A DNA stretch of 64,000 nt, taken from assembly GCA_965228975.1 (NCBI GenBank), contig OZ245851.1:2294001-2358000 (forward strand). The letters are read 5' to 3'. Position numbers and translations under genes: made by a program. Of this stretch, positions 16,614 to 24,539 are shown piece after piece. Positions within the stretch are counted from its first letter, which is position 1; each line of letters opens with the position of its first letter. The notes below the pieces were generated by a model. The model worked only from the letters and a program-made list of their open reading frames with translations, did no database searches and was not told where the DNA came from. The DNA comes from JAJFJD01 sp965228975 (lineage in GTDB: Bacteria > Pseudomonadota > Alphaproteobacteria > UBA8366).

Positions 16614-19289
16614 ATGACCAGCAACAGCCTTGGTGCGAAAACGACGCTCGACGTGGGCGGCAAAACCTATGCCTACTACAGCCTGGCGGCCGCCGAGGCG
16701 GCGGGGGCCGGGGATCTGGCGCGGCTGCCCTTCTCGCTCAAGGTGCTGGCGGAGAACCTGCTGCGGAACGAGGACGGCCGGGCGGTCACCGCCGACGACA
16801 TCAAGGCGATCGGCGGCTGGACGAAGACGCGGACGTCGGAAGACGAGATCAACTACCATCCGGCGCGCGTGCTGATGCCGGACGTGTCGGGCATTCCCCT
16901 GCTCGCCGACATGGCGGCGATGCGGGATGCGATGGTGCGGCTGGGCGGCGACCCGGCGGCGATCAACCCGCGCACGCCGATCGACCTGATCGTCGATCAC
17001 TCGGTGATGGTCGATTTCGCGGGCACGCCGGACGCGATGGCGCGCAATGTGGAGATCGAGTATCAGCGCAACCAGGAACGCTACGCCTTCCTGAAATGGG
17101 CGCAAGATGCCTACAAGAACGTGCGCATCATCCCGCCGGGCTGGGGCATCCTGCATCAGATCAATCTGGAATACCTCGCCCGCGTGGTGTGGAGCGAGGA
17201 GATCGACGGCGAGACCGTCGCCTATCCCGACTGCCTGATCGGCATGGACAGCCATACGCCGATGATCAACGGCATGGGCATCTTCGGCTGGGGCGTCGGC
17301 GGCCTGGAAGCGGGCACGGCGATGCTCGGCCAGCCGGTCTCCATGCTGATCCCCGAAGTGATCGGCTGCCGCTTCACCGGCGAGCTGCCGGAAGGCGCGA
17401 CCGCCACCGACCTGGTGCTGACGGTCACGGAAACGCTGCGGGCCAAGGGCGTGGTGCAGAAATTCGTCGAATACTGCGGTCCCGGCCTCGACACCTTGGC
17501 GCTGACCGACCGCGCGACCATCGCCAACATGTCGCCCGAATATGGCGCGACCATGGGCTTCTTCCCGGTCGATGCGGAAACCGTCGCCTATTTGCGCCTG
17601 TCGGGGCGCGACGACGCGCAATGCGCGCTTGTCGAAGCCTACGCCAAGGCGCAGGGCATGTGGCGCGATACGGACACGCCGGAACCGGTCTTCACCGATC
17701 GCGTCGAGATCGACCTCGGCAGCGTCGAGCCCAGCATGGCCGGCCCCTACCGGCCGAACCAGCGGACGCCGCTGTCGCAGGTCCCCGCCGCCTTCCGCGA
17801 CAATCTTGGCGACCAGACGGGCAATCCGGACCAAGCGCCCGTCGCCGCCGGCGATTTCGAGATCGGCCACGGCGCCGTCGCCATCGCGGCGATCACGAGT
17901 TGCACGAACACGTCGAACCCGGCGGTGATGATCGGCGCGGCGCTGCTGGCCCGCAAGGCGGTCGCCAAGGGCCTGACGGCGAAACCCTGGGTGAAAGGGT
18001 CCCTCGCCCCGGGATCGCGCATCGTCGCCGACTACCTGGAGGCCGCCGACCTGCAGAAGGACATGGACGCGCTCGGCTTCAATCTGGTGGGTTTCGGCTG
18101 CATGACCTGCATGGGCAATTCCGGACCGCTGGCACCGGCCATCGCCGACGCGGTCGAGCAGAACGATCTGGTCGTCGCCTCGGTCCTGTCGGGCAACCGC
18201 AACTTCGAAGGCCGCGTGCACCCGCTCTGCCGAATGAATTTCCTGGCGTCGCCGCCGCTGGTCGTCGCCTACGCGCTGGCCGGCACCGTCACGGCGAACC
18301 TGCGCGAGGACCCGCTGGGCGAGGATGCGGACGGCAACCCGGTCTATCTCAAGGATATCTGGCCGAGCAACGCGGAGATCCAGGAGGTGATGGCCAAGAC
18401 GATTACGCCGGCGATGTTCAAGAGCCGGTATGCGGACATCATGGACGGCGGGCCGGAATGGCAGGCGCTGGAAGCGAGCGGCGGCATCACCTTCGCCTGG
18501 GACGAGTCCAGCGACTACATGCGCCAACCGCCGCATTTCAGCACGACCGAGCGGCAGCCGGTGCCGGTGTGCGACATCAAGGGGGCGCGGCCGCTGGTGA
18601 TGGTGGGCGACATGACGACGACCGACCATATCTCGCCGGTCGGCACCATCGACGCGGGCGGCGCCGCCGGGCAATACCTGATCGCGAACGGCGTGGCGCA
18701 GAAGGATTTCAACAGCTTCGCCTCGCGCCGGACAAACCATGACGTGATGGTCCGCGGGACCTTCGCCAATATCCGCATCCGCAACGAGATGGCGCCGGGC
18801 ACCGAGGGCGGCTTCACCCGCCACATGCCGGACGGCGAACAAATGACGATCTTCGACGCATCGGCCAAATACCAGGCCGACGGCGTGCCGCTGGTGGTGA
18901 TCGGCGGCAGCGAATACGGCACCGGCTCGTCGCGCGACTGGGCCGCCAAGGGCAGCAAACTGCTCGGCATCAAAGCGATCATCGCCGAGGGGCTGGAACG
19001 CATTCACCGGTCGAACCTGATCGGCATGGGGGTGCTGCCGCTGCAGTTCAAACCGGGGACCACGCGCAAGACGCTGAAGCTGGACGGCAGCGAGAGTTTC
19101 GACATCACCGGATTGGAAGACGGCATCACGCCGCGCATGGACGTGCAGTGCAGGATCACGCGGGCGGACGGGACGCAGGAGGATATCCCGCTGACGTGCC
19201 GGCTCGATACCGCCGTCGAGGTCGACTATTACGAGAACGGCGGCATGCTGCACTACATCCTGCGGCAGTCGCTCGGCGAAGCGGCCTAG
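16614..19289 (+). CDS. acnA: Aconitate hydratase A
   Basis: Start at ATG 16614 with GGGAG upstream; 891 residues, the usual AcnA length. All active-site signatures are intact: MDSHTPM (Asp-Ser-His), SCTNTSNP and CMTCMGNSGP for the [4Fe-4S] cysteines, SGNRNFEGR with both substrate-binding arginines, and GTGSSRDW with the catalytic Ser-Ser-Arg. It interconverts citrate and isocitrate in the TCA cycle. Position after two isocitrate/methylisocitrate lyase relatives suggests it may also serve a methylcitrate-type route. It overlaps the convergent MFS gene at 19286 by four bases. Confidence 0.96.
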   Translation: MTSNSLGAKTTLDVGGKTYAYYSLAAAEAAGAGDLARLPFSLKVLAENLLRNEDGRAVTADDIKAIGGWTKTRTSEDEINYHPARVLMPDVSGIPLLADMAAMRDAMVRLGGDPAAINPRTPIDLIVDHSVMVDFAGTPDAMARNVEIEYQRNQERYAFLKWAQDAYKNVRIIPPGWGILHQINLEYLARVVWSEEIDGETVAYPDCLIGMDSHTPMINGMGIFGWGVGGLEAGTAMLGQPVSMLIPEVIGCRFTGELPEGATATDLVLTVTETLRAKGVVQKFVEYCGPGLDTLALTDRATIANMSPEYGATMGFFPVDAETVAYLRLSGRDDAQCALVEAYAKAQGMWRDTDTPEPVFTDRVEIDLGSVEPSMAGPYRPNQRTPLSQVPAAFRDNLGDQTGNPDQAPVAAGDFEIGHGAVAIAAITSCTNTSNPAVMIGAALLARKAVAKGLTAKPWVKGSLAPGSRIVADYLEAADLQKDMDALGFNLVGFGCMTCMGNSGPLAPAIADAVEQNDLVVASVLSGNRNFEGRVHPLCRMNFLASPPLVVAYALAGTVTANLREDPLGEDADGNPVYLKDIWPSNAEIQEVMAKTITPAMFKSRYADIMDGGPEWQALEASGGITFAWDESSDYMRQPPHFSTTERQPVPVCDIKGARPLVMVGDMTTTDHISPVGTIDAGGAAGQYLIANGVAQKDFNSFASRRTNHDVMVRGTFANIRIRNEMAPGTEGGFTRHMPDGEQMTIFDASAKYQADGVPLVVIGGSEYGTGSSRDWAAKGSKLLGIKAIIAEGLERIHRSNLIGMGVLPLQFKPGTTRKTLKLDGSESFDITGLEDGITPRMDVQCRITRADGTQEDIPLTCRLDTAVEVDYYENGGMLHYILRQSLGEAA

Positions 19290-20500
19290 TCGCGCTTGCC
19301 GTCGCGCTGGATCCAGCGGGTAATCGCCAGCGACACGATGCCGTAGACGGCGAACCCACCGGTCATCGGCAGCACGGTGCCGTCGTAGCTTTGGCCGATC
19401 AGGGTGCCGAGCGACAGCGAGATGAAGGTCATCAGCGAGCCGACCACGGCCGCGCCGATTCCGGCGATGTGACCCAGCGGCTCCATGGCCAAGGCGTTGA
19501 AGTTGCCGAACAACATGCCGATGCAGAAGAAGCTGACGACCATGTTGGCCATCAATGCCCACAACGGCGGATGCCCGTCGAAGCCATAGGCGATCCCGAA
19601 GAAACTCATCGACAGAATGCTGACGGCCCAGAGCGCCCAGCCGGACAGCCGCTGCATGCCGAATCTCATGACCAGTTTGGCGTTCACCAGCGACGCCACG
19701 CCGATGGAAAAGGCCAACACGGCGAAATACGCCGGGAACAACGTGCCCAAGCCGTATTGCACCTGCAGGATCGGCTGCGCCGACGTCAGATAGCCGATGA
19801 ACGCGCCGAAGATGAAGCCGGCGGCGACCGAATAGCCGAAGGCATAGCGGTTGGTGCAGACCTCCACGACCGCCCGCGCGATCCGGCCGAGCGAGAACGG
19901 GATGCGCTTATCCCGCGTCAGCGTTTCCGGCTGCCGCAAACCGACCCACACCGCGCCGATGAACGCCAACGCGAAGAGCAGGCCGAAGATCATGCGCCAG
20001 TGCGCCACCAGAAGGATAGCCTGCCCCAACGCGGGTGCGAGCACCGGCACCAGGATGAACACGGACATGATCAACGACATGATGCGCGCCATCGCGCGCC
20101 CCTCGTACAGGTCACGCACCAGCGCGATCGAGATGATCCGCGGCCCCGCCGCCCCGATGCCCTGCAACACGCGGCCGAGCAGCATGACGTTGAAGTCGGT
20201 CGCGGTTATCGCCAGCAAGGTGCCCGCCGCGAACAGCGCAAAGCCGAGATAGATCGCGGGCTTACGCCCGAAACTGTCGGACAGCGGGCCGTAGAGCGCC
20301 TGCCCGCATGCCAATCCCAGGAATAACGCGGTGATGATGAGGGTCACCCGATTGCCCTGCCGCACGCCGAGATCGGCGGCGATTTCCGGCAACGCCGGCA
20401 GCATCGCGTCGATCGACAACGCGATCAGCGACGTCATCAACGCCATCAGCGTCACGAATTCGCCTGTCCGCAGCGCCGGTTTTTCCTGCTCCGCGCTCAA
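19286..20500 (-). CDS. MFS multidrug efflux protein, Bcr/CflA type
   Basis: I choose a TTG start at 20500 (GAAAGG eight bases upstream), giving 404 residues, the normal Bcr/CflA size; the frame is open upstream without support. About 12 hydrophobic segments. Family features: FVTLMALMTSLIALSIDAML in TM1, ALPEIAADLG, LACGQALYGPLSDSFGRKP (motif A) and RVLQGIGAAGPRIISIALVRD (motif around TM4-5). A proton-driven drug or amino-acid-type exporter. Convergent with acnA, with a four-base overlap at the stops. Confidence 0.9.
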   Translation of the reverse strand: MSAEQEKPALRTGEFVTLMALMTSLIALSIDAMLPALPEIAADLGVRQGNRVTLIITALFLGLACGQALYGPLSDSFGRKPAIYLGFALFAAGTLLAITATDFNVMLLGRVLQGIGAAGPRIISIALVRDLYEGRAMARIMSLIMSVFILVPVLAPALGQAILLVAHWRMIFGLLFALAFIGAVWVGLRQPETLTRDKRIPFSLGRIARAVVEVCTNRYAFGYSVAAGFIFGAFIGYLTSAQPILQVQYGLGTLFPAYFAVLAFSIGVASLVNAKLVMRFGMQRLSGWALWAVSILSMSFFGIAYGFDGHPPLWALMANMVVSFFCIGMLFGNFNALAMEPLGHIAGIGAAVVGSLMTFISLSLGTLIGQSYDGTVLPMTGGFAVYGIVSLAITRWIQRDGKRD

Positions 20501-20873
20501 GACCGTTGCCTTTCGAAATGAAAAATCACGCCCGAAATTGTCGAATCGGACGGTGGTACCCCTACTACGCCGGGATAGGAATGAATGTTGCATGCTTCTA
20601 TCCCAACAGCAGGCTGTGTCAAGAACGTTCCGCAATCCTTTCTACTATGGGAATTTTTGCGGATCCTGCCGGACAACGATTTAGGTGTAGCTCGAACCAA
20701 CAGCGGTATGTCCAATGTTTCGTTGCACCGAAACGTCGAATCAATGTTCCAAGGGGCCTGCTAGCTACCTCGTGTTTGGCGAATTAGGTATGCGTGCGTC
20801 GTTTTTGGGTGCTCTGGGTGGAGCGAGGGGGAAACGCGCACGCTAATTGAGGGAGGGCTACGGCAAGCCACTT
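20501..20873. other. Long divergent intergenic region
   Basis: About 370 bases between two divergent genes, AT-richer than the flanks. One short inverted repeat, GTTTCG-N6-CGAAAC at 20717-20734, could be an operator but is unsupported by a second copy. No RNA gene or convincing promoter hexamers could be placed. A TTG at 20847 extends the next gene into this region. Confidence 0.4.
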
Positions 20874-21377
20874 ATGATGAGCAGACTCGTAAGATTCGAG
20901 ACGGTCGCTGTGGGCGACCTGTTCAGCAAAATCGACAAACATCAATCGACTTGGGAGGTCGTCGAGATCGTGACGCCGACGGGGCATCAACCGCACGCGC
21001 GGCTCGCTTGCGTCGATCGTCCGTCCGACCGGCGAATGATCGCCATCGCGGCCTTGCATGACAAACGGCTCTATCTCGATGCCGGCAGGTCGCCGCGCCT
21101 GGAACGCGACCATTTGCCGATTGACGAGCCGCATATCGACCTGCCGGCGACGGAATCGCCCCGGGAAGCGGTATCGCCGCAGGCCGAGGCCCAAAAACCG
21201 GCGGCGGTCGAAACCGAGACGGCGCCGGACCCTGCCGCCGCGCCGGAAAAATTGGCGCGGACGGCCGATCCGGCGGAAGAGCCGAAAGAGCGGGTCCAGG
21301 TCGCACCGAAACCGCACCGTAAGTCTTCGATGCGGGCGGTGTTCGATCAATTGCAGCACGACCATCAGGCAGCCTGA
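20874..21377 (+). CDS. Hypothetical protein with Pro/Ala/Glu-rich tail
   Basis: A 167-residue protein from ATG 20874 (TTG at 20847 is an alternative start; neither has well-spaced ribosome-binding sequence). Residues 1-80 form a compact domain (SRLVRFETVAVGDLFSKIDK..., then IAIAALHDKRLYLDAG) with no family I recognise. The second half is rich in Pro, Ala and Glu and is probably disordered, ending in a basic helix (HRKSSMRAVFDQLQHDHQ). Convergent with the following MFS gene. Confidence 0.6.
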   Translation: MMSRLVRFETVAVGDLFSKIDKHQSTWEVVEIVTPTGHQPHARLACVDRPSDRRMIAIAALHDKRLYLDAGRSPRLERDHLPIDEPHIDLPATESPREAVSPQAEAQKPAAVETETAPDPAAAPEKLARTADPAEEPKERVQVAPKPHRKSSMRAVFDQLQHDHQAA

Positions 21378-21404
21378 CTCGCGGCGGACATCCATCCGGC
21401 TGCC

Positions 21405-22667
21405 CTAAAGGCTGCGCAATCGCGGCGCTGCGAAGAACACGACGATGCCGACGAGAATCAGCATCGTGCCGTTGAATAGAAGTGCATTGCCGATTCCAAT
21501 CGCAACGGCGAGCGCACCCATTTCCAGATGCCCCAGCGGCGCGGACCCGATCGCCAGAGTCCACGCTCCCATCGCCCGTCCCCGCAGCGCATTCGGGACG
21601 CTGAGTTGCACCATGCTTTGCGTCAACACATCGGACGCGGTCGCGAGCGCGGCGACAACGCACAGCGCGGCGACCGCCAGCACCAGGTGATCGGCAACCG
21701 ACAACAGAATCAACCCGCTGCCGAAGGCAAAGATCACGAAGATGTAGGCGACGCCCCGGCGTGTCATCGACCCCATGCCCGCCAAGGTCAGGCCGGCGAT
21801 GATGCCGCCCGTCGAACGGGCCGCATGCATCATCCCCAATCCTTCGGCGCCGAGGCTGAACCGGACCGTGGCCAGCTCCGGCAACGCCGTCGCGAAGGAA
21901 AAGCCGAACACCTCGACCGATGCGGTCACCAGAACCAGCATCAGCAGCACCCGGTTGGATTTCAGTTCGCTGAGATATTCCCGGACGTTCTGCCCGATGG
22001 GCGCCCGCACCTTTTCCGCCGCCTCTCCTGCCGTCTCGAGGCGGCAGAACAGAAGGAACGCGCCGGCATGGCACGCCGCCAGCGTCAGGATCGCGGCGGG
22101 CGCGCCGTACCGCTCCATCACGAAGCCGGAGACGAGCGCGCCGATAAGCTGGCCGAACCGGGAACCCAGGTTCAGCAGTCCGAGACCGGCGACCACCTGA
22201 TCGCCGCCGACGATATCGTAGGCATAGCTGAACCGGGTCGGATGGTGCAGCGCCCGAAAGCAACCGGCGAACAACGCAAAGGTCAGAATCAGCCAAAGCT
22301 CGACGAACCCGGCGGCGATCATCGCGGCGAGCACGCAGGAATTCGCAACGATGCAGAGTTCGACGCGGCGCAACAACTGCCGCCGGTCCATCCAATCCGC
22401 GATCGCACCCGACAACAGCCCGAACACGAACATCGGCAGGAAATAGACCGCCATCAAGGCCCCGACCCACGCGCTGGAGTCGGTGATCTGGAAGACCAAC
22501 AGCCCGAGAACGACCTGTTCGCCGCTGGTGCCCAGTTGGTTCAGGCCGGCGCCGGCCCAGAACCGCCGATAATCCGCGAGACGAAACGCCGGGTTCCGCA
22601 GGATGGGCAACCGGCCGAGCCGCGCCGCGAGGCCGCCGATCGGCGGATCGGGATTGTCCTGTGTCAC
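21405..22667 (-). CDS. MFS transporter, EntS/DHA3-like
   Basis: A 420-residue membrane protein with about 11-12 hydrophobic segments. N-terminal FRLADYRRFWAGAGLNQLG..., VGALMAVYFLPMFVFGLLSGAIADWMDRRQLLR (motif A) and a C-terminal ALRGRAMGAWTLAIGSAPLG are typical of the EntS-like MFS_3 group that exports siderophores or drugs. It is the last gene of a leftward run: SDR, PPOX protein, then this transporter, with gaps of 7 and 52 bases. No siderophore genes are near, so the substrate is open. Confidence 0.87.
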   Translation of the reverse strand: MTQDNPDPPIGGLAARLGRLPILRNPAFRLADYRRFWAGAGLNQLGTSGEQVVLGLLVFQITDSSAWVGALMAVYFLPMFVFGLLSGAIADWMDRRQLLRRVELCIVANSCVLAAMIAAGFVELWLILTFALFAGCFRALHHPTRFSYAYDIVGGDQVVAGLGLLNLGSRFGQLIGALVSGFVMERYGAPAAILTLAACHAGAFLLFCRLETAGEAAEKVRAPIGQNVREYLSELKSNRVLLMLVLVTASVEVFGFSFATALPELATVRFSLGAEGLGMMHAARSTGGIIAGLTLAGMGSMTRRGVAYIFVIFAFGSGLILLSVADHLVLAVAALCVVAALATASDVLTQSMVQLSVPNALRGRAMGAWTLAIGSAPLGHLEMGALAVAIGIGNALLFNGTMLILVGIVVFFAAPRLRSL

Positions 22668-22719
22668 ACGATGCCCTCTTGCCCCAACGTGAGCTGGTCC
22701 GTCGGCCCATGCCGCGCGG

Positions 22720-23160
22720 CTAACGCTTCATTCGGGCCGTATAGTCCCAACTCATCAACCGAACCGGGTCGATACGAAGAGCGACCTCGTCCGCGCTGCG
22801 CTCGATCAACCAACGGGAAAACGGTGTCTCGTCCGGACCGAGATAACGCTCGATCAACGCCCGCAGTTCGGGCACCCCATTATCCCGGTCCAGCGTGGCT
22901 TTCCCCTGACCGCGTACGCCGCGGTACGGCGGCGCATCGGCGGCGATTTCGAATCCGCAGCGGCCGTCCCGCGCCAACAGCTGGACGATCCGGGATTGCG
23001 GGTTGGACGCGCACCAGAGCGCACCGTCCCGCCACCGAAACCACAATGAAAGGACCACCGGCCAGCCGCCGCCGCCGAGCGCAGACAGCCGCATCGGAAC
23101 AACGGTGGTTGTCAGATAGCGATCGATCTCGACGGCCGACCAGGGTCCTTTGATCTTCAT
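22720..23160 (-). CDS. Pyridoxamine 5'-phosphate oxidase family (split-barrel flavin) protein
   Basis: A 146-residue protein with the split beta-barrel pattern of PPOX-class proteins: VVPMRLSALGGGGWPVVLSLWFRWRDGALWCAS, then a GRCGFEIAADAPPYRGVRGQGKA segment resembling the FMN or F420-binding strands. Such proteins bind flavin, F420 or heme; the reaction is not predictable. Seven bases separate it from the upstream SDR stop, so the two are very likely co-transcribed. Confidence 0.82.
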   Translation of the reverse strand: MKIKGPWSAVEIDRYLTTTVVPMRLSALGGGGWPVVLSLWFRWRDGALWCASNPQSRIVQLLARDGRCGFEIAADAPPYRGVRGQGKATLDRDNGVPELRALIERYLGPDETPFSRWLIERSADEVALRIDPVRLMSWDYTARMKR

Positions 23161-23167
23161 TGCGGCG

Positions 23168-23956
23168 TTAGACGACCGGGCTCATGCCGCCGTCGACATT
23201 GATGGCGACGCCGTTGATATAGGAGCCGGCATCCGAGCACAGGAAACACGCCATATTCGCGAATTCCTCGGCGGTACCGAGACGCCCCATCGGCAGCTTC
23301 AGGTCTTTCGCCATCGCCTCAAGATAGGAGTCATAGCTCTCGGATTTGTCGGTCGCTTCCCAGCGGTTCCGCCATTGATCGCTCTCGATGCGTCCTACCA
23401 GAAGCCCGTTGACCAGCACATTGTGCGGCGCGCCTTCGCCCGCCATCGCCTTGGTCAGAGCCATCCCGGCCGCGCGCGATACCGCCGTCGGCGCGCCGCC
23501 CGCGGGCGGCGCCTTCGCACCGGTGTTCAGGACATTGATGATGCGGCCCCATTTGCGGTCGCACATGCCCGGGAAGGTCAACCGCATGGTCCGGATCGCG
23601 CCGAACAGCTTGAGTTCCAGGTCCTCGCGCCACAGGTCGTCCGTAATCTCGACGAATGGCATGCGGCGCGACGTGCCCGCGTTGTTGACCAGGATATCGA
23701 TCGGGCCGAGTTCCTTTTCACAGGTCGCGACGAGCCGTTCGATATCCTCCGCCTTGCCGGCGTCGGCGGGACAAGCCAGGACCTTACCGTCGCCGGCGGC
23801 TTCCACCTCGGCGCAGGTCTCGTCCACGACGTCGGCGCGCCGGCCGGTGACGCATACATGCGCGCCGGATGCCGCGAATTTAAGCGCCATTGCACGCCCC
23901 AAACCCCGGCTGCTGCCGGTGATCAGCGCCACACGTCCATCCATTCTGCAATCCAT
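23168..23956 (-). CDS. SDR-family protein lacking the YxxxK catalytic pair
   Basis: A 262-residue short-chain dehydrogenase/reductase with ATG at 23956 behind GGAAGGA. The Rossmann NAD(P) motif TGSSRGLG (13-20) and NNAG (91-94) are intact, as is the C-terminal YINGVAINVDGG. The catalytic Tyr-x-x-x-Lys is replaced by Thr157-A-V-S-Arg161, and the upstream catalytic Ser position reads Asn-Thr (144-145). It may bind a nucleotide without standard dehydrogenase chemistry, or belong to a divergent SDR branch. First or second gene in a leftward unit with the PPOX and MFS genes. Confidence 0.88.
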   Translation of the reverse strand: MDCRMDGRVALITGSSRGLGRAMALKFAASGAHVCVTGRRADVVDETCAEVEAAGDGKVLACPADAGKAEDIERLVATCEKELGPIDILVNNAGTSRRMPFVEITDDLWREDLELKLFGAIRTMRLTFPGMCDRKWGRIINVLNTGAKAPPAGGAPTAVSRAAGMALTKAMAGEGAPHNVLVNGLLVGRIESDQWRNRWEATDKSESYDSYLEAMAKDLKLPMGRLGTAEEFANMACFLCSDAGSYINGVAINVDGGMSPVV

Positions 23957-24016
23957 CTTGCGTCCTTCCTTCTTGTTATGTGTTCGGTGTCTCGATTGCC
24001 CCGGTTTATGCCGGGG

Positions 24017-24370
24017 TTACGATGTCTTCGTGCGTATCCAGTCCTGCTGCTCCGCCTTGAACCCGACGGCGTAGTCGCCGTCGAGGTCGAAAACCGGTCG
24101 CTTGATCAGCGTCGGGTTGGCCAGCATCAACGCTTCGGCCGACGTTGCGTCGACATTCTGCGTATCGCTGTCGGGAAGCTTGCGCCATGTGGTCCCGCGG
24201 CGGTTCAGAAGCGTTTCCCACCCCACCGCCGCCAACCAGCGTTGGAGCGCCGCCTGATCGAGACCGTCGACGCGAAAGTCGTGAAACCGCGCTTCGATGC
24301 CCTCCGCCTCAAGCCATTTCAGCGCTTTTCGGCACGTATCGCAATTCTTGATGCCATGAACGGTAATCAT
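24017..24370 (-). CDS. ArsC/Spx/YffB-family thioredoxin-fold protein
   Basis: Start at ATG 24370 behind GAGGGGTGGG; 117 residues, equal to the YffB group. The N-terminal MITVHGIKNCDTCRKALKWL carries the CDTC motif (10-13), and RRGTTWRKLP and NPTLIKRPVFD match the family. Thioredoxin-fold proteins of this group act as glutathione- or thiol-dependent reductases of uncertain substrate; arsenate reduction is not implied. Located 60 bases upstream of the SDR gene, same strand. Confidence 0.88.
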   Translation of the reverse strand: MITVHGIKNCDTCRKALKWLEAEGIEARFHDFRVDGLDQAALQRWLAAVGWETLLNRRGTTWRKLPDSDTQNVDATSAEALMLANPTLIKRPVFDLDGDYAVGFKAEQQDWIRTKTS

Positions 24371-24539
24371 ATCCCACCCCTCTGCCGGCCCGAGGCCATT
24401 AATTTCATTTCCTCGAAGGTATCGCGTGAGCGCTTGGCGCAACAGGCTGAAATCACCGGCAAAAGTTCCCGGCAATTTTCAAGAACATCCCCTAAATGCC
24501 GGATATTGTTAATCTTTGAGGAACGGATACGGCCGTAGC

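Noticed and set aside
14625..19289. Calling the lyases and aconitase a prp (methylcitrate) operon
   Set aside because: prpC is absent and the intact AcnA fits the TCA cycle; the PrpD-like gene is 8 kb away on the other strand.
20717..20734. Inverted repeat GTTTCG-N6-CGAAAC as an operator
   Set aside because: Single occurrence, no promoter overlap could be shown; recorded only within the intergenic entry.
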